Assembly (NCBI GenBank): GCA_008931825.1
Contig: QXVZ01011434.1
Location: 1 to 47,027 of the forward strand
Direction: 5' to 3'
Source: Phallusia fumigata
Taxonomy: Eukaryota; Chordata; Ascidiacea; Phlebobranchia; Ascidiidae
Length of the DNA: 47,027 nt
Part shown: positions 11,114 to 22,705 of the stretch, piece by piece
Layout of the letters: each line of letters starts with the position of its first letter
Position numbering within the stretch: the first letter of the stretch is position 1
The notes under the pieces: model-generated
The model's database searches: none
Told to the model about the DNA's origin: nothing
Seen by the model: only the letters and a program-made list of their open reading frames with translations
Position numbers and translations under genes: made by a program

Positions 11114-12680
11114 TTAGATGAAACCTGTAGTGGTATATACCTTGTCCATTAACATTTGTGTTTTTACAAGGTCTTGTTTTTCATCTTCAGAAAAGGTGGA
11201 TTTAGATGGAAAAACTTGCAGCAAACTAGCAAAGAAAATGTTCACATAAAACAAAATTTAGTCACAAACAAAAATTTTTTAGTCAAATTCATTGTATCTA
11301 ACGCAAAAACAATGACACAACATGAAAAAATTAACTAACTTCTTATTGTTCATGAATTGAACCATCTGATGTCTATATTTGGTCATGATCAACTCAAGGG
11401 CGTTCTGGTGGTCAGTTAAACTTTGGCGCAATTCATCATTTTCGTTTTGCAATGAACGTATGGCACAATTTTCTTGTTGAATACCTGTGACATAATTTGA
11501 CTCGTTATAACAAATTTCTGTAACCTTTTTTGTTGGAAAATACTGTAACCATCAGTTTTTGTATGACAAGTAAGCTTAACAGAGCTAAAATTAATCTAAA
11601 CAACACAAAAATTTAAATAACTTTGAATTTACATGCATGAGTTTGTAAAAACGTTTTTTATATTACTTAAAATAAAGAAGTAAAACATTTAACATGCTTT
11701 CAATATTGTTGAATGATTCTGCTTGTATGCAACTAATTTTTTTGTAGATTTTGATGATTAAAGCATTTCACACAGACATTGCTAGAACTTTTTGAGGTTT
11801 ATACACAAATGACAAACTGGCAGTGTCTGTGTGAAATGCTTTAATCATCAAAAGCTACAAAAAAAATAGTTGAATACAAGCAGAATCATGACAAAACTGG
11901 CAGTGAAATGCACAAATGCAATAATCAAATAACATACACATCTAGTAACAAATTAACATAACATTATCCTGTTTTGTAACTGTTCATGTTTACTATTCCA
12001 TAAATAACCAGTAAAAGTCTGAGATGGTCATTTTTCCATCTATAATTTTATTATTGCCAAGACCAACAGCATGGGAAATCAATATGGTAAAATTTAAGCA
12101 CAAATATTTTAAGGCATTGGTATACAACCTCACTTGGTAAAAAAACAAACTATTGCAGGAAAATTAGTGAAGTGAAAAAGCATAAAACATTGTGACACAG
12201 TACCTAACACAAGTGTAGACCTTGGCCTATGTCCAGCAACTTTGTTTAATTCCTTCAGGTTTTCTTGGTATGTATTTCTGGCTTCAATGTCTTTTTGTAG
12301 AGAGGATGTCTGCTCTGCAAGTGCCTCTGCAGCAACATCATGATCCTATAGAAAATTACAATTGATTTTTTTAACTTGTCTAAAAGAAGGCGTCAAACTT
12401 AGAAACACTATAGATACAGACTTGAAGAGCAGGTAAATTGAAAACACAACTTCCAGAAAACTTGAACAGTAAAATAGAAGTATTATAACTCATCAGTGCT
12501 TGATTGTGCACAATGTATTTGCTATACACAAGTTTTCCGGTAGTTACGTTTTAATTAGGTTTTCAACTACAATACTAGTCAGAGTTTTTGTAAAGAAATT
12601 TAAAAAAATGTTATGCTAACCTTCAAACGACCTACAAGATACTTTGCATCGGCCAATAGACTTTCGATTGACACATTCAT
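11114..12680 (-). CDS. FGFR1OP2: FGFR1OP2/SIKE-family coiled-coil protein, C-terminus missing or lost
   Basis: Homologue of FGFR1OP2 and SIKE1, coiled-coil subunits of STRIPAK phosphatase-kinase complexes. Exons 12680-12621, 12345-12204, 11484-11340 and 11225-11114 join in phase to about 152 residues. Matches to the family: [14 protein letters not shown] at the start, [47 protein letters not shown] and [16 protein letters not shown]. Human FGFR1OP2 is 253 residues; the second coiled-coil half, which should follow LMDK, is not found. The AAG before GTATAT at 11131 looks like a donor, and reading through adds eight codons before TAA. An N at 10970 lies where further exons would be expected. Divergent from MRPS12. 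Confidence 0.85.
11714..11888. repeat. Fold-back inverted repeat (MITE-like) in FGFR1OP2-like intron
   Basis: Two arms of about 68 bp (11714-11781 and 11821-11888) are near-perfect reverse complements with about four mismatches, separated by about 40 bp. Both arms contain TGATGATTAAAGCATTTCAC or its complement. The arms extend from TGATTCTGCTTGTAT. Typical of a small non-autonomous DNA element or a long hairpin. No target-site duplication is obvious and no coding capacity is present. It lies in the intron between exons 2 and 3. Confidence 0.8.
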
Positions 12681-13418
12681 AATCAGAGATGACACGAATG
12701 TAATATACGACGCGTATAATTAGCACTCAGTGCCACCCACCACACTGCCGCAAAATTTTCGAAAGGCTAAAGTTTTGAAACAAAACAAAAAGTGGCTGAC
12801 ATAAAAGATACAAATAGCAAACCTTGTACGATAGTCAACTGTCGTTTACATTTTTTATTAAAATATTAAACCTCTAAATATGCCAGATCGCAAAACTAAC
12901 ATCAAGTCGCTATAAGTAACTTTTCTGCAAAGGTTAAAGTAAAAACAGGAAAGTAAAACAATAGGTCAAAGGTTGATTGATGGAAATTTTATGGTCTTGG
13001 TAAATTTTTGGGTTTTATCTTTATTTTAGATCCATTTTTCTTTCAAACAAAATGTGCAAACCATCTGGATTATGAATGCAGTAGACAGTGTAACGATTCA
13101 AGACATTTATATCGTTTAAACATAAAAAGCTGTAGTGGTTTGGATTAAAGATGTCATGCTGATTTCTATGCTTTACAATGTATTTGTGAAAATGTGTGGC
13201 ATTCGCTGTTGATGTTTTTTAAATGCTGATCGTTTTCAGCAACAGTTGTCGTTAGTCGTTACTCATGCAAAACTTATCTCAAACGAAATTTTGTTTGTGT
13301 AGACTATGACTTCATTTTCTAATGTTTTAGAATTGTTTTTGTTCCATCTTTTTCAAGAAAGATTTAGGGTAATAAACAAGCACATTGCAATGCATTAATT
13401 CCATATTTTTTCAAAAAT
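12681..13418. promoter_or_regulatory. Divergent FGFR1OP2-like / MRPS12 promoter region
   Basis: 740 bp between two head-to-head start codons. No coding content. No clear TATA box or named site was recognised; a shared bidirectional promoter is inferred from gene orientation. Confidence 0.45.
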
Positions 13419-14654
13419 ATGAGAGGATTAAGCACATTTCTTTCGTATGGATTATCAGGTCATCATGGCATTGGATTATCGAGAAACTTCAACAATGTGT
13501 CAAGTCGAACATTCGCTAGTAACAATGGAAAAGCAAACTTACTGAAAAATTTTTGGGGGCAGAACAATCAAAAGTGCTCTTGGTCATTGTTACCTTCAAC
13601 TATAAATGAACCTTTCCTGTTTTCAAAGCAAGGCAGCCATCTTTCCACAAGCTCTTGTTTGGTAAGAAGTACCTTTGCTGTGAACTGTATAAGTCAGAGC
13701 CTCAAACAAAATTTGTTTTGTATTTAAATAATGTACTATGTATGTACCACTGCACCTCTAATTTTCTAGCAACAATTCAATGCAATGTCATTTTTTGTCC
13801 AGCACAAAAGACTTCCTCAACCGGAGATAAACTTTTCATTCAAAGAGATGGACAGGCGAATGCAGAAATATGATGGTTACTTAAGAAAACAATTTAAGCC
13901 GAAGTCAAAAATGTGGGGCAGGCCTCAAATAAAGGGTGTAGTTGTGAAAGTAAGTGGCTCTTTTTCCCAGCTGATTAAAATTTTGTTTTTGCTTTGTCAC
14001 TAAACTTTGCCTATTTTGAATAGTTATTAAAATACTTTACTTTGTGTGAACTTAGAAGTTAAAACTTGTTTTGCAGCTGGTGATTAGAAAACCCAAGAAG
14101 CCAAATAGTGCAAATCGAAAATGCTGCATTGTACGACTGAGCAATGGAAAGACAGTCACTGCTTTTATACCGGGAGAAGGCCACAACCTTATGGTAAGCA
14201 TTTCTACATAAACTTGCTTTTATTTTTTGAAGGTAAAGAACTGTTCATTACATGTATCCTTGTAAATTCTGTATTAAAGTCAGAATATGTTTTTTCTATT
14301 GCATTGTAAATAATAGCTCAGTTATCTAAAATTATCCTTCATCGCTGTGGTCAGAATGTTTAATGCAATAACTGTTTTTTAAAATGATTCGGAATGGAAA
14401 TATTCTTGAATAAAAAACATATGACTTTTATTCTACAATAAACCCTGTCATCAGTGGGTGTTTTTTTATTGTAGTACAAGTGAAATCAATATTGCACCAA
14501 AATTACTTTGTGACGTATATTTAAACAGGAGCACAGTGTAGTCCTTATTGAAGGCGGCGGTCGAAAAGACTTGGTGGGGTCACACCACAGAGTGATACGA
14601 GGTGCTAAAGACTGTGCTCATGTGATCAAATCCAGTCCATTATCATTGACATAG
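13419..14654 (+). CDS. MRPS12: Mitochondrial ribosomal protein S12 (uS12m)
   Basis: Small-subunit mitoribosome protein of the decoding centre. Four exons (13419-13661, 13770-13949, 14077-14193, 14529-14654) join in phase to about 221 residues. The C-terminal part carries the uS12 core: [56 protein letters not shown] and [10 protein letters not shown]. The N-terminus, rich in Ser, Arg and Gly with few acidic residues, looks like a mitochondrial targeting sequence, and the region before the core (about 120 residues) is longer than in vertebrates. The ATG at 13419 is the first in the open frame. AATAAA lies 112 bp after the stop. Confidence 0.95.
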
Positions 14655-14765
14655 CTCAACCCGCCACCTTCCAATGCAATCATCTACTACGACTCTCCGC
14701 CAGTGGGCGCTCAAGTGTCGTCGTGCGATAGCCAAAGTTCGCTATCTTGTCAGTTTGTGTTGTTC

Positions 14766-14771
14766 AATAAA
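14766..14771 (+). terminator. MRPS12 poly(A) signal
   Basis: AATAAA shortly after the MRPS12 stop codon. Confidence 0.75.
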
Positions 14772-17568
14772 CACACAGGATATGTACTGAACCTATAGTT
14801 GTATTTTAAGGGAAAGGTTGTCTGTAGAATTATATGGCAGTCAGTAGCGCAAGTTTCAGATGGCGTAAAGACGTTTGTTGATAGCAATAAAAAATTGCCT
14901 GAAAACCGTTACTTGTGCTCCCTATTCCTGAATTTCATTGTAAAATAGATTTTGAAATGCGTCATATACGTTAGGTCGTGTCTGATTCAATACCTCGTCT
15001 TGGGCAACTGGGTAAATTTGTTTTACGCAATGGGCAAGTCCACATACGTAATGCATTTAACAAGTCGAAAAAATGGAATCCGCGAAAGCTAATTGAATAA
15101 CAAACGCACATCCGCGTCTAATCAATGCGAAACCAATACGAGCCTTCAAATGTGCTAAATGTATAGACATCATGACATCCTAAAAAACGCTAGCTTGTGG
15201 TCTCATAGCCGTCATACGTCGTGGTTGTGGAAATACCGTTTCTTAGGCCGTAAATACCACCTAGCTTGTTGCGGTAAGCGCTAAATTTGCTGCTTAAAAT
15301 CGCAACACAAATAACTGTTGTTGAGATTCAAAGCAGCACTAATACATGTGATGAAAGTAAGGCTACACAGTGGCCCTTGTGCGCCGTACGCTAATAAGCA
15401 GTTAGAGTAGCGCCGTCGATAATACCAACATCTTGTTGCGGCGCAACGCACGAGAAGCCTACATCCTCTGTGGTGTGCGTTACGAGCTAATTGAAACTTT
15501 GGGTGGAGACTTTAATTGCTGGCCAGCGCAACTCGTGCCACGGCGCGATATCGCCTAAACTTTGTTGGTTTCTGTGGTTACAGCTTATTGTAGGATGCCT
15601 TTAAAAATCAATCATTTCTCCGATTTAATCCTCGCGCGTACAGTGTCAATGCGCAGTAGTGGTCCGCACCAGTCGCACATTTTCCCACAATTTGTGGCCG
15701 CGTTGTAGTTCGTTCAACCGCTGTTTCCTAAAAGAAAGTTACAGTCGTTGAGCGCTAATAGCCGCTAATGGACGGGTATGAATAAACACGCCCATACACT
15801 TGGCACAGATGTACTGTGTTACCATTATTAATGGTTTTTGTGGCCTATTGCAACGTCTTCAATTCCCAATTTGACTATTTCCAGGGCGGATATTCACGTT
15901 TTTTTACATTTACATCATTTTTAACATTTGTTTCGTTTGTGGTTCTTTACACCAGACTGTTGTTGTGTAGCTATACAGTTCACAAGTGAATATAAACCTT
16001 TGTCGCAGAATAACAAAATACCGATAAGGGTCACACCAACGCCGCAAGTTAGTATAACAAGCATGTTTGGTGTCATTAAATCTCTGTGTCGATCATTAAC
16101 AAGTGAAACTTAGTTTTGTTTGTTTTTCCCAGTGAGACTTACATCGAGTCCAAACACAACCTTAAGTTCTAGGGCACAAAAAAGTTCGTTGAAAATGAAA
16201 CTAAATCACGGCAAATTCGTTTTTATAATTATAGGCCCGTGTTTGATCATATCGATTGCATCCAGCACAAAACATCAGCTGCAAATTCAAGAAAAATATA
16301 TAATAAAGGCCTTTTTTCTATTTTGCTGAGTGGATGTCAAATTAAACACTAGAACATCTCGCAATCAAAAGTTTAAGGGGTTCAGACCAGGCTGTTAATT
16401 AAGGATTTTGTGCATGGACAACGCACATACAATTTCGCCCTAAATGTACTTAAGTAAGAGTGGCCAGGTGCATTTGACAGCTAAAATCGATAAAAAAACG
16501 TTGCACGAAAATTAATGTTCATGAAAGATCGAAAAACATGTTGCTATGACAAAATCCTGTTAGTGTTGTGCCTTAAACGTACAGTATTTGTAATGTCGGC
16601 TTAAAGAAACGGTTTTAAACCTACTGAAGAAAACATGACTCCATATGATATGAACGTTTTTCCACATAAACGTCCATTTCCATGTGTTATCGTGGTTCGA
16701 ATGGGTCCATAAAGGGTGAATCATCAGGTGTTTGCTTGTATCGTGACGCCATAGAAAGGTGTTTGGCCGATATATGACAGCATAAGGCCCCGATTGGGTG
16801 AAGATTGGTGATCAAGAACTTGAATAAATAAACGTCGCCAACAGCGGGAGGTTAAATAAACGTTACCGCCGGTTGACTGAGGCCTAGTCAAATCTGTTTG
16901 TCGCTGGTTGAGCGAATTTTGAAACTGCTGAATACAACAAAAGATGCTTTGTTTAGGCGCCACGTCGTTGTTTATTCATATTGGGTTTTTTGTCTGCCAA
17001 AGTTAGGGTTCATGGTTTTCTTTCCTGTCAGTCAACAGCTACACATAAAACTTGAGTTCTATTTGAATTCAAATCAATAGAAATCAATGTTGGTAAATAT
17101 GCTTTAACCCTGTTCAAGTCTGAACAGGTCTCATTCTGAACAACATGCATCACTGTTTGATCCTTGAACTTGCCACCGGACTTAATTTCAATCATTGGTA
17201 CCAAATTTATTTGAATGTTTTCTCGCAGAATATATCCCTCCGACATGCTGCGAATGTTTCTAATTTTATAAATATGGTGATGAAGCAGTGCTTTTGTCAC
17301 AAAGAATTAAAATCCCATTTGTGTACTTATTTTCTATGTTGAAGCATCTATTGGCCCGTTCCAAACCCCTAGTGTTTGTTTGTTTAAGATACTGACGATG
17401 CCTATGTGGGCAAAATACATTTATATCCCTTTAAAGAACAACTGGTGGCCGATTTTGTGCCGAAAGCAGCTTTGCCATCATTACCAAATTTCATGTTGAT
17501 TTTGTGAGGGCTTTGTCAACAATTTTGCTGTATTTTGCTCTTTGGAAATGTGATGACAATACGCGGAA
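14772..17568. other. Non-coding region, no gene recognised
   Basis: No exon chain or known protein motif on either strand; open frames are short and lack recognisable content. Part of the stretch (about 15,360-15,560) has more CpG and repeats of GCGC/GTGCG words. It could hold distal regulatory DNA for the IER-like gene further right, but nothing specific supports this. Confidence 0.4.
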
Positions 17569-17763
17569 ATGTTAATAATTACTGTTGACAAAGCACACGA
17601 GGCCATGAATAGATTTCTCCCTAATCCGCATGGCGATGACGAACTCTGTTTGAAAAGCAAACAATCGTACAGCGAGGAATTTTCGCGGAAAGTGAACGAG
17701 GCCGAAAGATCGCTCGTTTGTCAACACGTGAAATGGGAAAATGAAGTTTTAATGGAACTGCGG
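17569..17763 (+). CDS. Orphan exon-like open frame (hypothetical)
   Basis: Open from an ATG at 17569 for 65 codons to CTGCGG followed by a GTAAAT donor-like site at 17764. The second half reads like an amphipathic helix (QSYSEEFSRKVNEAERSL), and composition is more coding-like than its surroundings. A second in-frame ATG is 12 codons in. No downstream exon was found, but the next few hundred bases are disrupted by N bases and duplicated contig ends, so later exons may be missing. I do not recognise the sequence. Confidence 0.3.
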
Positions 17764-17794
17764 GTAAATACAGTATGGCTTTGACCACAACTGT

Positions 17795-18019
17795 AGACAT
17801 TTACTTACCATTGAGAAATGCTTTAAGGGAATAACTAACGCGAAAAGTAAATGTTAACAAGCGACCAGTTTTGAGGAGCAAACAGACATGGTTTAACTTT
17901 AAACTGNAGACATTTACTTACCATTGAGAAATGCTTTAAGGGAATAACTAACGCGAAAAGTAAATGTTAACAAGCGACCAGTTTTGAGGAGCAAACAGAC
18001 ATGGTTTAACTTTAAACTG
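17795..18019. repeat. Exact 112-bp direct repeat flanking an N (probable unmerged contig ends)
   Basis: Bases 17795-17906 and 17908-18019 are identical over 112 bp, with an N at 17907 between them. The pattern is what results when two overlapping contig ends are placed side by side rather than merged. A true tandem duplication is possible but less likely given the N exactly at the junction. Confidence 0.9.
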
Positions 18020-18277
18020 AATTAATGTCAAGTTGGCAAAAAGGTCAAGTTTCCGATAAACATTGTTGGGGGGGTGAAATGGATGATGTTTGCCTGTCGC
18101 TTCGTGTTATTTCTTCAGTTACGCCTGGCGTCTGTTTCAACTGGTTTGTTCAGAATTTATAAAACAATAATCCCTTACACAGACATAAAACGTTACAACG
18201 ACGAAACAGCTGTTGATTAACATTCAATCTTAGGCATCAGTATAAATTTGGAGTAAATTAACATTAAATCTAATGCN

Positions 18278-18398
18278 AATAACTAACACGAAAAGTAAAT
18301 GTTAACAAGCGACCAGTTTTGAGAAGCAAACAGACATGGTTTAACTTTAAACTGAATTAATGTCAAGTTGGCAAAAAGGTCAAGTTTCCGATAAACAT
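18278..18398. repeat. Third, slightly diverged 121-bp copy after another N
   Basis: Bases 18278-18398, directly after an N at 18277, repeat 17943-18063 with two single-base differences. The flanking sequence then differs. This resembles the second allele of a heterozygous locus placed beside the first. Confidence 0.85.
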
Positions 18399-21300
18399 CA
18401 AGGCTAAATACCCTGAAATCCACGAACCTTTGGTATTTTAAGTCAGTTATGGTCAAAAATAAATTACAGACACTAACAAGAAAACGTTTCGTGTTGCAAC
18501 ATTTCCTCTGTAATTAAGCTATTTTGTGGCAAGTCTTGCCAAAAGCTAAATTCGTGACCGAAAAAAAGTTTCTCACGCGCTGTCGCCATGACAACGGATT
18601 TTCCGAACCATTACAAGCGTGACGTCATAAAGAGGTCTCCACGTGACCCGAGATAACAACTGTAATTAATTCTTGACAAGCGCCGCAGCGGGTCGCACGC
18701 TTTAAAACGGTCGACAAACGGCACAAGAGCCTAATCGCTTGCACCCTCCTTATGTTATTGCCGGGGTCACAGGAGCGTGACCGCCAGCGCGAACACGTGA
18801 TTACTGCATAATCCCGGCAAATTTTAGTCGGTGGCCTTGTATGTCGCATACAAATCGTCATGGAGTTCGTTTTTTGCCGGCGTGTAAGTGGCCGCCGCTG
18901 TAAGCGGATTAATAAGGTGTAACACCTGTGGCTGTTCAATTATTCATGCCGGCAAGGTGAAGTAATGGCCGGCTGTAGGCCTTTTCGGCTCCCGCACTCT
19001 TCTTTCTCTTTGTTGTTATGCCAACCAGCGACAAATTTGGAATGTTTGATGTCACAAGCGTCACATGCCGATCGACACAACGCGAGTACACGTGTAAGGT
19101 TATATCATCTCCGCATTGTTTCGCCATATGTGTCGAGTACACCGACCCTGTTTATTTTATCCATGCTATATGTTTGATTACGCACCCGTATGGTATGGAA
19201 GTAAAACCAGATCCAAAACGTCATCGATAAACCATACACAGTGTCCTTGTGTGCTTTAAGAAGCGGACATGTACTTTTCAATAAGAAACCTTTGAATCAT
19301 TGGGTTAGTTTAGAGTAGTGTAAAAAGTAACGATTTTTGTGTTTTTTAGGTATCTTTGTGGTAAACCTTTTACTAATAATCAAACTTGTAAAGGTAAACA
19401 CGCCAGAAAGGACGCGTTTCTTGGGCCCTGTTTTATAATGGTTGTAAACAATGCGTTGGCAATTAACCAAATAGGCCTGTTTCCCGTTTCTTAGTTGTTT
19501 TGGTGGTGTCAAGCTACATTCTGAATACAAACAAGGCTTCAGTACGCGCGTACAGTTACCACAACGGATTTCCATTCAACTCACCATGGCAGTTTCTTTA
19601 CATTGAGTAGTCGAGTTATTGAAGCCAGCGACTCTGTTTGGTGAGGCTTCATTCATTCCATTTTCGGTCCTCTAGAGGCCGAATAATACCCCCAGCGGTC
19701 TAAAGAAGGGAAATAACAAAGCGCTTAGCCGTTGGCGCGCTTTATTCCTATAAGTCGGATAACGGCGGTTCGTCGGGAAGAAGTTTTCCGATGACTGACA
19801 CAAGATATTCGAACCGCCCGGCTTTGAAACAACAAACCCAGCGCGGTGGCCATATGCTCCGCGCGATCACGTGATGCGCTTGTCTGGCGTCGCGATCACA
19901 AGACCCGCGTGTTTTTTTGGCTCGGAGCGCGCCACGTTGCCCGCGATGACGACATGCGAACGAGGACGAATCTGTTGCCGCCCTTTTTCGGCGGGCTGGA
20001 ACGTGGAGCCTTATCGGGCTCTCGGTGGAAGTGGCCTGATGTTAATTCTTTACTTCTGTGGTTGCAACAAAATGCACCAGATGAGTAGGGGAAGTCCGCC
20101 GTAGACCTGCCAATCACGGTGTTACTGTACTCTTGAACTGATGTGTCGGGGTTTGAAGTTTGCGCTGAATGTTTCACAATACCCTTAAGCAAATGTTTTT
20201 GAACTAAACAAATAGTGCGGTAAAAAGCATTGCCATTTACAACACTTTATGCCTATAATCCAAGTTTGGGAGCATTATATGTCTATGATTGACAACGATC
20301 GTAGAATTGCATTTAAAAATCACACATGAAAAATGCAAAATGCGACAATATCTTGTCATCCTAACAAAACTATTCCACACAATGTAATGACATATTTTAT
20401 TTGTCAAAAAACAAAGGCCCTCATAGCGTGTGCGTTTGATGAATTCTAAAACACTGATCCCATTGTCTTAGCCATACCACGTAGTTTAGAACCCACCAAA
20501 GTTTTGTGCCTGCTTTAGAGAAACTAGAACGACAAGGCCACTGATAAAACATGACCCAAGCCATGACCACCAGAAAATCATTGTGGTAATACTGGTGGAA
20601 ATGTCATAGGCGGAGTCCTAATCGACTTATTCGATGAAGCAATTATGTCTGACAGTCGGACCAGACGGGATGTACTGAGTATAATTGAACTAGTGCCGAC
20701 ATTCGCTTGGTTGGCCTTCACTTTAGGGAATTCAGCTGGTTGCCTTGGTAGAGGGTTCAAACATGTAAAGCAAAGAGACCCCAAGGGTAATCAAGAATGC
20801 CTCGCAGATCCAAAAAAAACAGAAAGCCAATCCTACCAGCACCAGCCAACGGATGTAACATGCTCATTAATTTTTTATAGCTACAGGAAATTTTAAGCCG
20901 GGTAACCATATACTGAAGCCCGTCCTGCCCTGTTCCATGTCCGTCGCGAAAGCTGACGTGACTGGTAGTTTGACAGATGCCCAACTGTGCAAAGCAGTAA
21001 GGCCACACTGCATGTCGATTTAGTTTCAAACTCGACAATGTGCCGAAGCATAGCATGAGCCACCTGAGATTACTTTCCATGCGGCCACACTGTTTTCTCC
21101 AAGAATACAATCCTACATTGTTGAGAGGCATGAAAAGAGCAATCTGGAAAATTGTTAAATTGTATTTCGTGTGGCTGCTCTTACTACACTGCACTGAATA
21201 TCACACATACAATAGTTAAAAAGGAAATATGTAAGGATAGTGGCATGTATAGGCGGAAATTACTGGTTCCCCACGCATTTCATGGGTCATTTAATGGTTT

Positions 21301-21850
21301 ACAATGTAGGCTGCTGGTACCTAACAACGCCATATTTGTTGAGCTATGAAATGTGGTTACCATTCTCCTTTATGCGTCCATAAAAGCCTGTAAGACCTTG
21401 ATGATTTAACCAAGGCAAACAATAAGAACAAAAGTATTTAAATGACTCACATATTTAATTGACCTCTTGTCTTAATAACAAAAGATGACGTTTCCAGTGG
21501 GGTGGCGTGATGTTCAGATACAATCTTTCGTGAACGGCTTTGACCACAATTCAATTTCAGAAAGACCAGCTTTTATATGACACCATCTAAACATAGCCTG
21601 TCTCAGGCCATTGTGAATTATTCATAGCCTGAAACTTATTCCATTAAAAGTACCCGCCGAAATAGTAAGGCTTGGAGTTTATGAACAGTTTATAGCAGAC
21701 AAAGCAAGAAGTCGTGCAAAGCAGTCGAAACTAACCGGTAGTATTGAAAATGTCTACGGAAGAAACGTTTTCCTCCCTCGCCCGCCAAAACAAAGTTGCG
21801 CAACGCTTTGAAAGATTCACGCCTTCGGTTGTGCGCCGCGTTTCAAAACA
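18399..21850. other. Non-coding region upstream of IER-like gene
   Basis: No gene recognised. CpG is frequent at 18,600-18,950 and 19,700-20,100. Overlapping open frames of 80-145 codons on both strands (20,578-21,194) show no family motif. The stretch contains a full CRE and several E-boxes (for example CACGTG at 19868-19873 within ATCACGTGAT). Best read as regulatory DNA of the downstream gene, by position only. Confidence 0.4.
18620..18645. promoter_or_regulatory. Consensus CRE next to an E-box
   Basis: TGACGTCA, the full palindromic CREB/ATF site, lies at 18620-18627. CACGTG lies at 18640-18645, 12 bp further on. Both are perfect consensus sites in a CpG-rich patch about 4 kb upstream of the IER-like start codon. 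Confidence 0.5.
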
Positions 21851-22353
21851 TATAAGGCTCGAGCGGGCACACACACTCTGCGAACCACCCATTGTGACGC
21901 ACATTCACTCGCCCAAATCGATCGGGAGGTCTCACGGGTGCAGAGCAGCTCCGTCGAGCGCTCAACCATAAACAGACAAAGAGAAAAAGAGCGCAGCAGC
22001 TTTGTGACGTAATTCTGCGCTCGTTTTTGTGGCAGGATTAGGCGGGTCGATAGATCAATAGCGCGGAGTGCCCTTCGAGCCGTTCGGTCGAAAATAGGGA
22101 AACAGGCAGTCGATTGCCAAGCGTTCGTTGCTCGATCAATAGAAGTGGCGTGAAGGGCACAAGGAAAAAGGTTTGTGGAGCAAGCAGTTGAAAAGGGAAA
22201 AAGGCCTCCAGCAGTCAGCTTACAGCCCTCATATCTGCCCAGAGCTAGATAAACCTCGTGGTTTGCCATTCTAATTTGCCTCGCGCGGATAGCAGTGTGG
22301 GGTTTGTTTTTGTCTTGGAGTTAGTGCTGTAGTAATTGCAGATGATATATAAG
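21851..22353 (+). promoter_or_regulatory. Candidate core promoter of the IER-like gene
   Basis: Two TATA-like elements on the plus strand: TATAAGG at 21851, inside the CArG-like decamer ACATATAAGG, and TATATAAG at 22346-22353. A CRE variant TGACGTAA lies at 22005-22012. Using the second TATA would give a 5' UTR of about 320 nt before the ATG at 22706. No transcript evidence is available. Confidence 0.4.
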
Positions 22354-22705
22354 TGTTGTTACAATCGTCATTGTGATAAAACAAAGCCTTTGTGGTTAAA
22401 ACTGCTGGAAACAAAAGCGACTTGTTTGTGGAGAACCCGAGTTTTAATCAGAGAAATTAGTTTTGAATTAAACAGAGCAGGTAGCAAATCGGTTTATTAA
22501 AACAGGTAGCAACGTTAAGCCTTTATGATAGCTATTTTGGCCAGGCCCATTTTAGAACTGGTAACTGGCGCAACGATAGGTTGTGTTAGTGTTTTTAGTA
22601 CTGCCTTTATTTTGGTTTGTTATTGTTTATGTCTTCATTTGTGCCATATATTAAACTTGTCGAAATTCTTGTTTAGAAAGACATTCTTTTTAAAAGAACA
22701 ACAAA

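Noticed and set aside
17056-17069. Partial spliced-leader word TTCTATTTGAAT
   Set aside because: Only 12 of 16 bases and followed by TCAAATC instead of AAG plus a donor; not an SL gene.
20757-21194. 145-codon minus-strand frame (and an 83-codon plus-strand frame at 20,645)
   Set aside because: Both strands are open over part of the same DNA, no family motif or exon chain was found, so neither is called.
21817-22269. 150-codon minus-strand open frame
   Set aside because: Lies in a CpG-rich promoter-like stretch, has no recognisable motif, and competes with the TATA/CRE layout of the IER-like gene on the other strand.
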